Notes: generated by a model not told the origin, from the sequence alone. A stretch of 53,625 bases of DNA from Halochromatium salexigens (GCF_016653295.1 NZ_NHSF01000076.1:1-53625); one strand, 5' to 3'; positions 8,773 to 18,742 are shown, counted from the first letter of the stretch. A program made the numbers and translations.

Positions 8773-10170
8773 ATGAGCGTGCTTCCCGAGCCCTCCTCGC
8801 GGGGCTCCGTCTTACCCTTCCCGGTGCACCCGCTGCGCGAGGAGGTGACCGCCGAGCTGCACGCGCGCGCCTTCGACCCGATGCAGGCACCGATTCGCGT
8901 GGCGCATCTGGCCTATCTCTGCGGCGAGCGCGGCAGCGGTCGTCAGAAGCAGTATCTGGCGCGATTGCTTTCGCACTTCGGCGTGCAACTACCGCCCGAT
9001 GTGGGTTTGCAGTTCGCGACCGATCTCGGCAGCGGTCTTTGGCTGCGCTGGGAGCGCCATACCGAGTTCGTCACCTATACCCTGAGCCGCTATGGGGCTT
9101 TCAAGGACCCCTTCGGCGCGGATCTGCTCGGCGCGTTGCCGCAGGTCTGGCTGCGCAACCTCCCGGGGCAGGTGGTCACCGCGGTGCAACTGGCGCTGGA
9201 GTCGAGCGAGATGCCGGAGCGCAGCATCGATGAACTGGTCGCGCTGTTCGGCGGTCACCCGGTAATCGGGGCCAAGGTCTCCGGCGGCGGCGGGTTCATC
9301 TGGTCGGACCTGCGCATCCATGCCGATGGCTTTGGCCATATCCTGCTGCGCGATGTCGGTCTCTCGGATGGTCAGGCGGGGCGTTTGATCAAGCGTGTGC
9401 TCGAGATCAATGCCTATCGCGCCATGGCGCTGCTCGGGCTGCCAGCGGCGCGCGAGGCGACATCGCTGCTCAGCGAGGCCGAGCAACGCCTGGCCGGGGT
9501 GGCTGCGCGCATGGTGGATGGTCAGACCAATGACGCGAGTGTTGCCGACGTCGAGCCGAGGACGATCCAGGGACTTCCGCCGGAACGTCAACTGCTCTCC
9601 GAACTCACCGCGCTCGCCGCCGAGATCGAATCGATCGCGGCCGAGACCGCCACTCGATTCGATGCCTCCCAAGCCTATTATCAGGTGGTTCGGCAACGGC
9701 TCGAGCAAATGCGCGAGGAGCGCATCGAGGGTGTGCAGACCCTCAGCGAGTTCCTTGATGCGCGCTTGGCGCCTGCTATAGCCACCTGTACCGCGACCGC
9801 CCAGCGTCAGCAGCACCTGGCCGAGCGCGCGGCGCGCTTAACCGCGCTCCTGCGCGCGCGCGTTGAGGTCGAGCTGCAAGAGCAGAATCGCGGTCTGTTG
9901 GATTCGATGGATCGACGCGCGAAGATTCAGCTGCGCTTGCAAGAGACGGTCGAAGGCCTGTCGGTGGTGGCCATCGGCTACTACGGGGTGGGGCTGATCG
10001 GCTATCTGCTGAAGGGATTCGAGGCCGGCGGGTGGTCGTTGAACGCGACCTTGGGCATTGGCATCGCGGTGCCGATCGTCGTTGGTGGGGCCTGGTTGGG
10101 ACTTCGGCACACCAAGCGGCGGTTGCGTCGGGATGCCGAGCGCGGACAGGACGCTTCTGATGACGCGTAG
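8773..10170 (+). CDS. DUF3422 family membrane-anchored protein
   Basis: Member of the DUF3422 family, function unknown. The start of the conserved region (HPLREEVTAELHARAFD) is characteristic. From ATG 8773 the protein has 465 aa. A soluble N-terminal domain is followed by long charged helices with coiled-coil character (about residues 270-390), then two membrane segments at about 396-414 and 422-444 and a basic tail. Long helices followed by two closely spaced transmembrane segments recall the general plan of CorA-type channels, but no CorA signature (GMN) is present. ATG 8722 is an alternative start with GGAGA upstream; it would overlap the Fic-like gene. Probably the last gene of the pst transcript. 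Confidence 0.8.
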   Translation: MSVLPEPSSRGSVLPFPVHPLREEVTAELHARAFDPMQAPIRVAHLAYLCGERGSGRQKQYLARLLSHFGVQLPPDVGLQFATDLGSGLWLRWERHTEFVTYTLSRYGAFKDPFGADLLGALPQVWLRNLPGQVVTAVQLALESSEMPERSIDELVALFGGHPVIGAKVSGGGGFIWSDLRIHADGFGHILLRDVGLSDGQAGRLIKRVLEINAYRAMALLGLPAAREATSLLSEAEQRLAGVAARMVDGQTNDASVADVEPRTIQGLPPERQLLSELTALAAEIESIAAETATRFDASQAYYQVVRQRLEQMREERIEGVQTLSEFLDARLAPAIATCTATAQRQQHLAERAARLTALLRARVEVELQEQNRGLLDSMDRRAKIQLRLQETVEGLSVVAIGYYGVGLIGYLLKGFEAGGWSLNATLGIGIAVPIVVGGAWLGLRHTKRRLRRDAERGQDASDDA

Positions 10171-10211
10171 CATTCCTCGTCATGCAAGGCCGGGAATTGC
10201 CAGATGCTCGG

Positions 10212-11063
10212 TCAGCTACGCGGGCTGTAGTGACGCTTGAGCCAGGCGGTAAGACCGTCGAGGCCGGGGAAGAAGACGCGCTCTGTAATATTGGATTGGT
10301 CGAGCTTGTCTCTGATCTCCCACTTGAGTTCAGCGGGGATGATGATCCGGCGCCAGATCCTGGGGTAGTCCGCAAGCCAGCGGTCCATCGATAGGGTCGG
10401 GTCTGAACTCAGCGAGAAGAAGGCAAACTGATTGACGATCCGATCGTCGATCGACGGGGGCTCGAAGAAGAGGGTGAAGGGCGTGTCGGAGAGCCGGTCG
10501 AACGCCGCTAGCGAGCCGACGGCCTCGCTGAGCATCTCGACCGTAAACACATTGGCGCCTTCGAGATCGAGCTGGGTGCGCAACAAATCCGGGGCCATGC
10601 GATGGGTGTCGATATAGTTGACGCCCCAAATGGCGCCATCGCGGTCGATCTTGTCGATATGGGCAGTCGCGAAGTGCAGCGCCGCGAACGGTGAATAGGT
10701 CCAGTCCATCAAGCGCGTCGGCAGCCCGTAGTGCTGGGCGACCGAGAGCCAGTGCCAGACCGAATCGCGCTCGACCACGCGCCGATGGGCATACTTGCGG
10801 AAATTACGCAGCAGGTGGCGCTCGAGCTGCGCGTAGTTACCGCCGAGCCGCATCAAAGTCGTCTCCAGCGGGTACTCGGCATCGGAGAGTCCGCGATAGG
10901 CGTAGCGTGAGCGGTAACGACCGATCTCGGGCACCCAGGATTCGGCGAACAGGAGTTCTTGGATCTCGCTCCAGGAGCCGACCCTGACCGCATCATGGCA
11001 GTTCGGCCTGAAGGCCGCCTGCTGGGATGCGGATGGAGGCGGGCACGGCTCGGGATCACTCAT
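10212..11063 (-). CDS. FRG domain protein, translationally coupled to glycogen phosphorylase
   Basis: A 283-aa soluble protein with an FRG domain: YAYRGLSD at residues 54-61, then QHYGLPTRLMDWTYSPFAAL at 110-129, and NQFAFFSL near 212. These are the diagnostic positions of the family, whose biochemical role is not established. Its ATG overlaps the glgP stop codon (ATGA, 4 bases), a classic arrangement for translational coupling, so its amount should follow GlgP. The order on the minus strand is xfp, glgP, FRG gene. FRG proteins in other genomes are usually solitary or near mobile and defence genes; location in a central-carbon operon is unusual. A role in glycogen metabolism is inference from position only. 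Confidence 0.8.
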   Translation of the reverse strand: MSDPEPCPPPSASQQAAFRPNCHDAVRVGSWSEIQELLFAESWVPEIGRYRSRYAYRGLSDAEYPLETTLMRLGGNYAQLERHLLRNFRKYAHRRVVERDSVWHWLSVAQHYGLPTRLMDWTYSPFAALHFATAHIDKIDRDGAIWGVNYIDTHRMAPDLLRTQLDLEGANVFTVEMLSEAVGSLAAFDRLSDTPFTLFFEPPSIDDRIVNQFAFFSLSSDPTLSMDRWLADYPRIWRRIIIPAELKWEIRDKLDQSNITERVFFPGLDGLTAWLKRHYSPRS

Positions 11064-13549
11064 GCTTGGAGCGTGACCGGCATGGGCTTGACCTGCCAGA
11101 TGCGCTCAGCGTAATCGTTGATCGAGCGGTCGGACGAGAACTTGCCCATGCGGGTGGTGTTGAGGATCGACATCCGATCCCAGTGATGCGGGTCTTTGTA
11201 GGCGTGGTCGACCTCCCGCTGGCGCTCGCGATAGTCGTCGAAATCGGCGAGCACCATGAACGGGTCGTGATGGATCAGATTCTCGGTCAGCGGGCGGAAT
11301 AGCTCGGTATCGCCGTGCGAGAAGAGCCCCGAGCTGATCAGGTCGATCGCCGCGCGCAGCTGCTCGTCGTGCTGATAGAACTCCCAAGGCTGATAGCCGG
11401 TGATCTGTCGATGTTGGACCTCGGCCGCAGTCATTCCAAAGAGGAAGAAGTTTTCGTGGCCGACTTCATCGCGTATCTCGATGTTGGCGCCGTCCAGGGT
11501 GCCCATGGTAAGTGCGCCATTCATCGAGAATTTCATGTTGCCAGTGCCGGAGGCCTCCTTGCCCGCGAGCGAGATCTGCTCGGAGAGATCGGCGGCTGGG
11601 TACAGTCGTTGCCCGTTCTTGACATTGAAATCCGGCATGAATAGCACGCGCAGATAGCCGTTGACTTGAGGATCGGTATTGATGACCTCGCCGATGGCAT
11701 TGATCAATTTGATGATCAGCTTGGCCATGAAGTAGCCGGGCGCGGCCTTGCCACCGAAGATGAAGGTGCGTGGGGTCAGGTCGATGTTTGGATTCTGCTT
11801 GATCTGCTCATAGAGCCAGACGATGTGCAACAGGTTCAGGTGCTGGCGTTTGTACTCATGGATGCGCTTGGCCTGGACGTCGAACAGGGTCTCGGGATCG
11901 GGCGCGAAGCCGGTGCGCTCGCCGAGCCAGTTCGAAAGCTTGCGTTTGGCATTGGTCTTGATCGCGCGCCAACGCTGTTGCAGGGCGTGATCTTCGGCAT
12001 GAGGCTCGAGCTGGCTTAGACAGTGGAGATCGCGCACCCACTGGTCAGTGGCGCAGGTTTCGGTGATCAGTGCCGCCAGCTCCGGATTGCTGGCAACGAT
12101 GAAGCGGCGTGGGGTCACACCGTTGGTGACGTTGTGAAAACGCTCCGGCCAGAGGTCATTGAAGTCCTTCATCACCGTGGTTTTGAGCAGCTCGGAGTGC
12201 AGCTCGGCGACACCGTTGATGGCCTTGCTGCCAACGGCCGCGAGGTGCGCCATGCGGACCTTGCGGCCACCGGCCTCGTCGATCAGTGATAGGCGTGCGA
12301 CACGCGCTTCGTCATTCAGGAAATGCACCCGCACCTCGTCGAGGAAGCGGCGGTTGATCTCGTAGACGATCTCGAGATGGCGCGGAAGCAGGCGCTCGAA
12401 GAGCTCGACCGGCCAGGTTTCAAGGGCTTCGGGAAGCAGGGTGTGGTTGGTGAAGTGACAGCTCTCGCGGGTGATCGCCCAGGCCTGATCCCACTGCATC
12501 CGATGCTCGTCCATGAGCAGCCGCATCAGCTCGGCGATGGCCAGCGACGGATGGGTGTCGTTGAGCTGGATCGCATATTTGTGGTGGAAGCGCTCGAGCG
12601 TGCCGGCGTTGGCCAGTTCCAGCCGGATCATGTCCTGCAGCGAGCAGGAGACGAAGAAGAACTGCTGCTTGAGGCGCAGCTCCTTGCCCGCCTCGGGCTC
12701 ATCGTTCGGGTAGAGCACCTTGGAGATGGTCTCGGCCTCGATCTTGGCATGCACGGCGCCGTAGTAATCGCCGACGTTGAAGGCGCCGAAGTTGAACGAT
12801 TCCGGCGCCTCCGAGCGCCACAGCCGCAGCAGATTCACGTTATCGACGCCATAGCCCATAATCGGGGTGTCATAGGCCACGCCATTGACCACCAACTCGG
12901 GACGCCAGCGCTGGCGCACCACGCCATGCTCATCGGTGTACTGCTCGCTGTGGCCGCCGAAGCCGACCGGGAACACCAGCTTGGGGCGCAGGATCTCCCA
13001 GGGATTGCCGTTGCGCAGCCAGGTATCGCCCTTCTCGACCTGCCAGCCATCGATGATGACCTGGTCGAAGATGCCGAACTCATAGCGAATCCCATAGCCG
13101 ATGGCCGGGATCTGGGTGGTGGCCAGCGAGTCCATGTAGCAGGCCGCGAGCCGACCGAGACCGCCATTGCCCAGGCCCGGTTCTTCCTCGGTCTCGAGGA
13201 TGCGCTCGAAATCCATGCCAAGCATTTCGCCGGCTTCACGCGCCACCTCGGTGATGCCGAGGTTGATCATGTTATTCATCAACTGCGGCCCGAGCAGGAA
13301 CTCGGCCGAGAGATAGCAGACGGTGCGCGCGCTGCTCTCCTTGTACAGGCGCGAGGAGCGGATCCAGCGCTCGAGCAGGCGGTCGCGCACCGTGTAGGCC
13401 GCCGCCTGATAGAGGTCGTCGTCGGTGGCGACCTCGAGGAAGCGGCCGCGCAGATAGAACAGGTTATCGAGGAAGGCGCGATTGAGCGCATCCTTCGATA
13501 GGCTGGTGCGAGTGTGTTCATCATCCAACGGCTTAGCAGGCGTATTCAT
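11060..13549 (-). CDS. glgP: Glycogen phosphorylase
   Basis: Releases glucose 1-phosphate from glycogen using phosphate. The protein has 829 aa, close to the family length. The pyridoxal-phosphate lysine region EASGTGNMKFSMNGALTMGT and the glucan-phosphorylase start (RTVCYLSAEFLLGPQL) are present. The frame is open 87 bases further upstream, but the ATG at 13549 has AGGAG 5 bases before it and matches the family start. It begins 28 bases after the xfp stop, so phosphoketolase and phosphorylase form one operon that turns stored glycogen into sugar phosphates and then acetyl phosphate. The downstream FRG gene overlaps its stop. Confidence 0.97.
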   Translation of the reverse strand: MNTPAKPLDDEHTRTSLSKDALNRAFLDNLFYLRGRFLEVATDDDLYQAAAYTVRDRLLERWIRSSRLYKESSARTVCYLSAEFLLGPQLMNNMINLGITEVAREAGEMLGMDFERILETEEEPGLGNGGLGRLAACYMDSLATTQIPAIGYGIRYEFGIFDQVIIDGWQVEKGDTWLRNGNPWEILRPKLVFPVGFGGHSEQYTDEHGVVRQRWRPELVVNGVAYDTPIMGYGVDNVNLLRLWRSEAPESFNFGAFNVGDYYGAVHAKIEAETISKVLYPNDEPEAGKELRLKQQFFFVSCSLQDMIRLELANAGTLERFHHKYAIQLNDTHPSLAIAELMRLLMDEHRMQWDQAWAITRESCHFTNHTLLPEALETWPVELFERLLPRHLEIVYEINRRFLDEVRVHFLNDEARVARLSLIDEAGGRKVRMAHLAAVGSKAINGVAELHSELLKTTVMKDFNDLWPERFHNVTNGVTPRRFIVASNPELAALITETCATDQWVRDLHCLSQLEPHAEDHALQQRWRAIKTNAKRKLSNWLGERTGFAPDPETLFDVQAKRIHEYKRQHLNLLHIVWLYEQIKQNPNIDLTPRTFIFGGKAAPGYFMAKLIIKLINAIGEVINTDPQVNGYLRVLFMPDFNVKNGQRLYPAADLSEQISLAGKEASGTGNMKFSMNGALTMGTLDGANIEIRDEVGHENFFLFGMTAAEVQHRQITGYQPWEFYQHDEQLRAAIDLISSGLFSHGDTELFRPLTENLIHHDPFMVLADFDDYRERQREVDHAYKDPHHWDRMSILNTTRMGKFSSDRSINDYAERIWQVKPMPVTLQA

Positions 13550-13577
13550 ACGCGACTCCTGTGCAAAAGCGAAAGCG

Positions 13578-15962
13578 TCAAAACGGCCAGACCCAATCGT
13601 CGGCCTCGGGCAGGTCGGTGCCGACCTCATGGGCATAGTGGCGGCATGCGATCTGCATGTCCTTGAGCCGCTCCATCACATGGGCGCCGGCGACCTGCAG
13701 GCGCGGCACGCGCTTGATCACATCCATCGCCAGCGTGAAGCGGTCGATCTCGTTCTCGATCGCCAGCTCCAGTGGCGTGTTGATGTTGCCGCGCTCTTTA
13801 TAGCCGCGTACGTGCAGGTTGTGGTGATTGGTGCGCCGATAGGCGAGCCGATGGATCAGCCAGGGATAGCCGTGGAAGTTGAAGATGATCGGTCGATCCT
13901 TGGTGAACAGGCTATCGAAGTCGGCATCGCTGAGTCCATGCGGATGCTCGTTCGGGGTGGTGATCCGAAACAGATCGACGACATTGATGAAGCGGAGCTT
14001 GACCTCGGCGAAGTGCTCGCGCAGCAGCGCGGTGGCGGCGAGCGCCTCCTTGGTCGGGATGTCGCCGCAGCCGACCAGCACCGCGTCTGGCTCCTCGCCC
14101 TGATCGTTGCTGGCCCAGTCCCAGATGCCCAGGCCCTTGGTGCAATGCGTGATGGCCGCATCCATGTCCAAGTACTGCAGATGATTCTGCTTGTCGGCGA
14201 CGATGACATTGATGTCGTCGCGGCTCTGCAGGCAGTGATCGACGGTCGAGAGCAGGGTGTTGACATCCGGCGGTAGATAGATGCGCGTGACCTCGGGGTT
14301 CTTGTTGACGACCACGTCGAGGAAGCCGGGATCCTGATGGGTGAAGCCGTTGTGGTCCTGGCGCCAGACGGTGGAGGTGATCAGCAGGTTGAGCGAGGAG
14401 ATGCGCGCGCGCCAGGGGATGTCCTCGCAGATTGCGAGCCACTTGGCATGCTGGTTGTACATGCTGTCGATCACATGCACGAAGGCCTCGTAGGTGGCGA
14501 AGAAGCCGTGGCGGCCGGTGAGCAGATAGCCCTCGTACCAGCCCTCGAGCGTGTGCTCGGAGAGCATCTCCAAGACCCGGCCATCGGGTGAGAGTTCGCC
14601 GCCATCTGCGTCTTCGTCCTTGTAGTCGCAGAGCCAGAGCTTCTTCGAGACCTCGTAGATGGCATCGAGCTTGTTGGAGCTGTTCTCATCCGGGCCGAAG
14701 ACGCGGAAGTTGTCCATGTTCTTCGCCATCACATCGCGCAGCAGCGCGCCGATCGGCTTGGTATTCATGTGTCGGCTGGTGCCGGGTTGGTCGACCGCGA
14801 TCGCATAGTCGCGAAAATCCGGCCGGCGCAGCGCGCGGCGCAGCAGCCCGCCGTTCGCATGTGGGTTCGCGCTCATGCGCAGGGTGCCGGTCGGGGCGAG
14901 TGCCTTGAGTTCGGGCATCAACCGGCCGCTTTCGTCGAACAGCTCCTCGGGCTTGTAGCTGCGCATCCAGGCCTCGAGCTGCTGCAGATGCGCGGCATTG
15001 TCGTGCAGGCCCGAGAGTGGCACCTGATGCGCGCGCCAGAACCCTTCGACCTTGCGGCCATCGACCGCTTCAGGGCCGGTCCAGCCCTTGGGCGTGCGCA
15101 GCACGATCATCGGCCAGTGGCCGCGGGTCGCCTGGCCCGAGCGTCGCGCCTCCTCTTGCAGCGCCTTGATCTCGGCGTAGCAGGTATCGAGCGTCTCGGC
15201 CATCAGCCGGTGCATGGTCATCGGCTCATCGCCCTCGACGAAGTGCGGTGTCCAGCCGTAGCCGCGCATCAGGCTCGCGAGCTCTTCGTTCGGGATGCGC
15301 GCGAGCAGGGTCGGGTTGTTGATCTTGTAGCCGTTGAGATGCAGGATCGGCAGCACCGCGCCATCGCGGATCGGGTTCAGGTACTTGGCCGAGTGCCAGG
15401 AGGTCGCCAGCGGGCCGGTCTCGGCCTCGCCGTCGCCGACCGCGACCGTCACCAGCAGGTCCGGGTTGTCGAAGGCGGCGCCGAAGGCGTGCGAGATCGA
15501 GTAGCCCAGCTCGCCGCCCTCGTGGATCGAGCCCGGGGTCTCGGGGGTGCAATGGCTGCCGATGCCGCCGGGGAACGAGAACTGTTTGAAGAACGCCCGC
15601 AGCCCGGCCTCGTCCTCGCTCTTGTTCGGGTAGATCTCGGAGTAGGTGCCTTCGAGATAGACCGGGGCCAGCACACCAGGGGCGCCGTGGCCGGGGCCGG
15701 CGAGGAAGATCGCCTCCTGCCGGTGGGCGTTGATCAGCCGATTCATGTGCACATACATGAAGGCCAGGCCGGGACTCGCGCCCCAGTGGCCGAGCAATCG
15801 TTTCTTCAGATGCGCTTCCTGCAGCGGCTCGCGCAGCAGGGGGTTGTCGCGCAGGTAGATCATGCCGACTGCCAGATAGCAGCAGGCGCGCCAGTAGGCG
15901 TCTATCTTCTCAAGCAGCGGCTGATCGACGGCAGTGGTGATCATCACGGGATGGGCGGTCAT
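13578..15962 (-). CDS. xfp: Phosphoketolase (xylulose 5-phosphate/fructose 6-phosphate)
   Basis: Thiamine-diphosphate enzyme that cleaves xylulose 5-phosphate, and often fructose 6-phosphate, with phosphate to acetyl phosphate plus erythrose 4- or glyceraldehyde 3-phosphate. The protein has 794 aa, typical for XFP. Motifs: [10 protein letters not shown] at 57-66, the cofactor-binding GDGEAETG at 176-183 with NGYKINNPT at 210-218, and [20 protein letters not shown]. The ATG at 15962 follows a strong AGGAGAGAGA site; the longer upstream frame is rejected. It is first gene of the xfp-glgP-FRG operon and is divergent from ppk2. No acetate kinase or phosphotransacetylase lies nearby. Confidence 0.96.
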   Translation of the reverse strand: MTAHPVMITTAVDQPLLEKIDAYWRACCYLAVGMIYLRDNPLLREPLQEAHLKKRLLGHWGASPGLAFMYVHMNRLINAHRQEAIFLAGPGHGAPGVLAPVYLEGTYSEIYPNKSEDEAGLRAFFKQFSFPGGIGSHCTPETPGSIHEGGELGYSISHAFGAAFDNPDLLVTVAVGDGEAETGPLATSWHSAKYLNPIRDGAVLPILHLNGYKINNPTLLARIPNEELASLMRGYGWTPHFVEGDEPMTMHRLMAETLDTCYAEIKALQEEARRSGQATRGHWPMIVLRTPKGWTGPEAVDGRKVEGFWRAHQVPLSGLHDNAAHLQQLEAWMRSYKPEELFDESGRLMPELKALAPTGTLRMSANPHANGGLLRRALRRPDFRDYAIAVDQPGTSRHMNTKPIGALLRDVMAKNMDNFRVFGPDENSSNKLDAIYEVSKKLWLCDYKDEDADGGELSPDGRVLEMLSEHTLEGWYEGYLLTGRHGFFATYEAFVHVIDSMYNQHAKWLAICEDIPWRARISSLNLLITSTVWRQDHNGFTHQDPGFLDVVVNKNPEVTRIYLPPDVNTLLSTVDHCLQSRDDINVIVADKQNHLQYLDMDAAITHCTKGLGIWDWASNDQGEEPDAVLVGCGDIPTKEALAATALLREHFAEVKLRFINVVDLFRITTPNEHPHGLSDADFDSLFTKDRPIIFNFHGYPWLIHRLAYRRTNHHNLHVRGYKERGNINTPLELAIENEIDRFTLAMDVIKRVPRLQVAGAHVMERLKDMQIACRHYAHEVGTDLPEADDWVWPF

Positions 15963-16053
15963 GGGTCTCTCTCCTAAGCGCAAGTGCTCGGTCGATGAGG
16001 GTAGACGGGTTCGGTGAACCCTTGATGACACCAGCAGGGCCGCAAACACCGTG

Positions 16054-16084
16054 CCGTCATCCTGTTGTCATCGCCTGCTGTCAA
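16054..16084. promoter_or_regulatory. Pho-box-like tandem repeat in the xfp/ppk2 intergenic region
   Basis: CCGTCAT (16054-16060), a 4-base spacer, then TTGTCAT (16065-16071) reproduces the spacing of a PhoB site (two CTGTCAT repeats 11 bases apart) with 12 of 14 positions matching. A third copy, CTGTCAA, lies at 16078-16084 but with a 6-base spacer. The site lies 81-111 bases before the ppk2 GTG and about 92 bases before the xfp ATG on the other strand. Phosphate-starvation control of ppk2, perhaps also of xfp-glgP, is inferred. Confidence 0.45.
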
Positions 16085-16164
16085 TCTTTGCGGTTGAATG
16101 TCGTATCACCGGTTGGGATGACCCCACCAGTGGTATCAACCATGATCCGATCCAGGAGTCAACA

Positions 16165-17085
16165 GTGAACGAATCCAGCGCAAATTTCGAGGGCATGGAC
16201 TGGCTCAAGGCCGAACTCGAGGCCGAGCTTGACGAGGACTACGAGCTTGAACTCTCGGAACCTGCGTTATCGCTCGAACTGCGGCGTCTCTATAAGAAGC
16301 GGCACCCGGAGACGCTCGATCGGGCCACGTACTTCAAGGCCCTGCTCAAGCTACAGGCCGAGTTGATCAAGCTGCAAGATTGGGTCCAGCATAGCGGCGA
16401 GAAGATTGCGGTCCTCTTCGAGGGCCGCGATGCGGCGGGCAAGGGCGGCGTGATCAAGCGCATCACCCAGCGCCTGAATCCGCGCGTGTGCCGCGTCGTC
16501 GCGCTGACCAAGCCCAGCGAGCGCGAGCGCACCCAGTGGTATTTCCAACGCTATGTGCCACACCTGCCCTCGGGCGGGGAGATCGTGCTCTTCGACCGCT
16601 CCTGGTACAACCGCTCCGGGGTCGAGCGGGTGATGGGCTTCGCCACGCCCGAGCAGGTCGAGCAGTTCTTCCAGGACGTGCCCGAGTTCGAGCGCATGCT
16701 GGTGCGCTCCGGCATCCGGCTGATCAAATACTGGTTCTCGATCACCGATGAGGAGCAGCAACTGCGCTTCCTGATGCGTATCCACGATCCGCTCAAGCAG
16801 TGGAAGCTGAGCCCGATGGACCTGCAATCGCGGGTGCGCTGGGAGGACTACACCAAGGCCAAGGAGGAGACCTTCGCCCGCACCCATATCCCCGAGTCGC
16901 CCTGGTTCATCGTCGAGGCCAACGACAAGAAGCGCGCGCGACTGAACTGTATCCACCACCTGCTGGACCAAATTCCCTACAGCGAGGTGCCGCATGAATC
17001 GATCAGTCTGCCGGATCGGGTGTTCAGTCCCGACTACGATCGGGCCGTGTTGCCGAACGAACTCTATGTGCCGGCGCGCTATTGA
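16165..17085 (+). CDS. ppk2: Polyphosphate kinase 2 (PPK2)
   Basis: Transfers phosphate between polyphosphate and nucleoside diphosphates or monophosphates. The 306-aa protein has the PPK2 P-loop EGRDAAGKGG at 86-95, the lid-region segment TKPSERERTQWYFQRY, and the Walker B segment IVLFDRSWYNR at 140-150. The length fits a single-domain enzyme; whether it prefers ADP or GDP cannot be read from sequence by eye. The start is taken as GTG 16165 because AGGAG lies 6 bases upstream; the next in-frame ATG is 16195. It is divergent from xfp, with a Pho-box-like repeat between. It converges on gluQ with only 9 bases between stops. Confidence 0.93.
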   Translation: MNESSANFEGMDWLKAELEAELDEDYELELSEPALSLELRRLYKKRHPETLDRATYFKALLKLQAELIKLQDWVQHSGEKIAVLFEGRDAAGKGGVIKRITQRLNPRVCRVVALTKPSERERTQWYFQRYVPHLPSGGEIVLFDRSWYNRSGVERVMGFATPEQVEQFFQDVPEFERMLVRSGIRLIKYWFSITDEEQQLRFLMRIHDPLKQWKLSPMDLQSRVRWEDYTKAKEETFARTHIPESPWFIVEANDKKRARLNCIHHLLDQIPYSEVPHESISLPDRVFSPDYDRAVLPNELYVPARY

Positions 17086-17094
17086 GGCTTCACG

Positions 17095-18027
17095 CTATTG
17101 AGACGCAGGGGTGAGGGCTTCGTCGGCGCCGATCCGATGCGGATCCTTGGGAACCCGGCCGAGATCCCAGCCTGGGATCGCTTGCCGCCAGAAGTCGTCG
17201 ACATCGCTCGGCGTCGCGTCGAGCGGGGTCTGCCCGAGTAAGCACCAGGCGCGTTCGAGCGCGGGCAGCGGGTTGCGAGGATCCACCGGGGCGGCGGCCA
17301 GGCTCTTGGAGAGCTTGCGCCCGTCCTCGCCGAGCACCAGCGGCAGATGGGCATAGGCGGGCTGAGGCAGACCAAGACAGCGCTGCAGATAGACCTGACG
17401 CGGCGTCGAGGCCAGGAGATCAGCGCCGCGCACGACTTGATGGATGCCTTGCTCGGCATCGTCGACGACCACCGCCAGTTGATAGGCGAAAAAGCCATCG
17501 GCCCGGCGCAGCACCACATCGCCAACGTCTTGTGCCAGATGCTGAAGGATGTGGCCCTGGATCGCATCCGAGACACCCTGCGCCACATCATCGATCCGCA
17601 AGCGTTCGCTGCGCGCCGAGCGGTTTGGGGGCAGTCCAGCGCGGCAGGTGCCGGGGTAGATCGGTCCTTCCGGCCCGGGGGTGCCGCGCGCGGCGATCTC
17701 GCGCCGGGTGCAGGCGCAGGGATAGCTCAGCCCGGCCTGGCGCAGCTGCTCGAGCGCGTGCTGATAAAGCGCCTGGCGCTGGCTCTGGTAAACAACGGTC
17801 TCGTCCCAGTACAACCCGAACGCCTCGAGTGTGCTGAGGATGGCGTGGTCGGCGCCCGCGACGGCGCGGTTGCTGTCGAGATCCTCGATGCGTACCAGCC
17901 ACCGGCCTTGATGTGCGCGCGCATCGGCAAAGCTGCCGATGGCCGCGAGCAGCGAACCGAAGTGCAGCGGGCCCGTCGGCGAGGGCGCGAAACGGCCACG
18001 GTAAGATGACGACGATGCCGCGCCCAT
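17095..18027 (-). CDS. gluQ: Glutamyl-Q tRNA(Asp) synthetase
   Basis: Truncated glutamyl-tRNA synthetase paralogue that attaches glutamate to queuosine in tRNA(Asp). The 310-aa protein lacks the anticodon-binding domain, as expected. Catalytic motifs are PSPTGPLHFGSL at 15-26 (HIGH-type) and KLSKS at 238-242 (KMSKS-type). Zinc ligands C104, C106, Y124 and C128 match the family pattern. It lies 54 bases downstream of dksA on the same strand, a conserved dksA-gluQ arrangement in gammaproteobacteria. Confidence 0.96.
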   Translation of the reverse strand: MGAASSSSYRGRFAPSPTGPLHFGSLLAAIGSFADARAHQGRWLVRIEDLDSNRAVAGADHAILSTLEAFGLYWDETVVYQSQRQALYQHALEQLRQAGLSYPCACTRREIAARGTPGPEGPIYPGTCRAGLPPNRSARSERLRIDDVAQGVSDAIQGHILQHLAQDVGDVVLRRADGFFAYQLAVVVDDAEQGIHQVVRGADLLASTPRQVYLQRCLGLPQPAYAHLPLVLGEDGRKLSKSLAAAPVDPRNPLPALERAWCLLGQTPLDATPSDVDDFWRQAIPGWDLGRVPKDPHRIGADEALTPASQ

Positions 18028-18081
18028 CAGGGATCGGACTTGGGCCGCGACGCCTGAGCGTCATGCCCCGCGCATGATTGC

Positions 18082-18516
18082 TCAGCCGCGCTGCTTCTCG
18101 CGGATCTCGTCGAGCGTCTTGCAGTCGATGCAGAGCGTGGCCGTGGGTCGCGCCTCGAGTCGCCGCACGCCGATCTCGACCCCGCAGGCCTCGCAGTAGC
18201 CATAGTCGTGATCATCGATGCGCTCGAGCGCCTCGTCGATCTTGCGAATCAGCTTGCGCTCGCGATCGCGCGTGCGCAGCTCCAGGCTGAACTCGGACTC
18301 CTGCGTCGCCCGGTCGTTGGGATCGGGGAAATTCGTGGCCTCGTCCTGCATGTGATGGACCGTGCGGTCGACCTCTTCCATGAGCTGGCGCTTCCACTCC
18401 AGCAGCAGCCCGCGGAAGTGCTCTTCCTGGTCCGCATTCATATACTCCTCATCCTGTGCGACGGCATAGGGCTCAAAACCGAGCGCCCGCGCGCCTTTCT
18501 TGTCTGTCTCGGCCAT
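18082..18516 (-). CDS. dksA: RNA polymerase-binding transcription factor DksA
   Basis: Binds the RNA polymerase secondary channel and works with ppGpp in the stringent response. The 144-aa protein has the coiled-coil tip motif DPNDRA (D65, D68, A70) and the four zinc cysteines C108, C111, C129 and C132. The ATG at 18516 is preceded by GGGAGC; the frame is open for 35 more codons upstream, but these do not resemble DksA. Followed by gluQ. Confidence 0.97.
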   Translation of the reverse strand: MAETDKKGARALGFEPYAVAQDEEYMNADQEEHFRGLLLEWKRQLMEEVDRTVHHMQDEATNFPDPNDRATQESEFSLELRTRDRERKLIRKIDEALERIDDHDYGYCEACGVEIGVRRLEARPTATLCIDCKTLDEIREKQRG

Positions 18517-18742
18517 GATGTGCTCCCGGAGACGGTGCGATGTTGAGACCGCCCCTCTAAGGTGACTTTGGCGCGGTCCTGTTAAGCCTGCGCCGAGCGG
18601 CAGCCACCGACCGCCCGACATTGAAGCCGCTCCTTCTAGCAGATCGCTTCGGCCGCGACAAGCACTGAGCGCGCCAGCTAGACCTGTCGGCTGTGCTAAT
18701 CTTGCGCGCCGATCATGTTCACCACCGCTAAAGGAAACCCCG

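Noticed and set aside
12323-15977. Long plus-strand frames opposite glgP and xfp
   Set aside because: Sense-strand products match their families over full length; shadows lack start signals and motifs.
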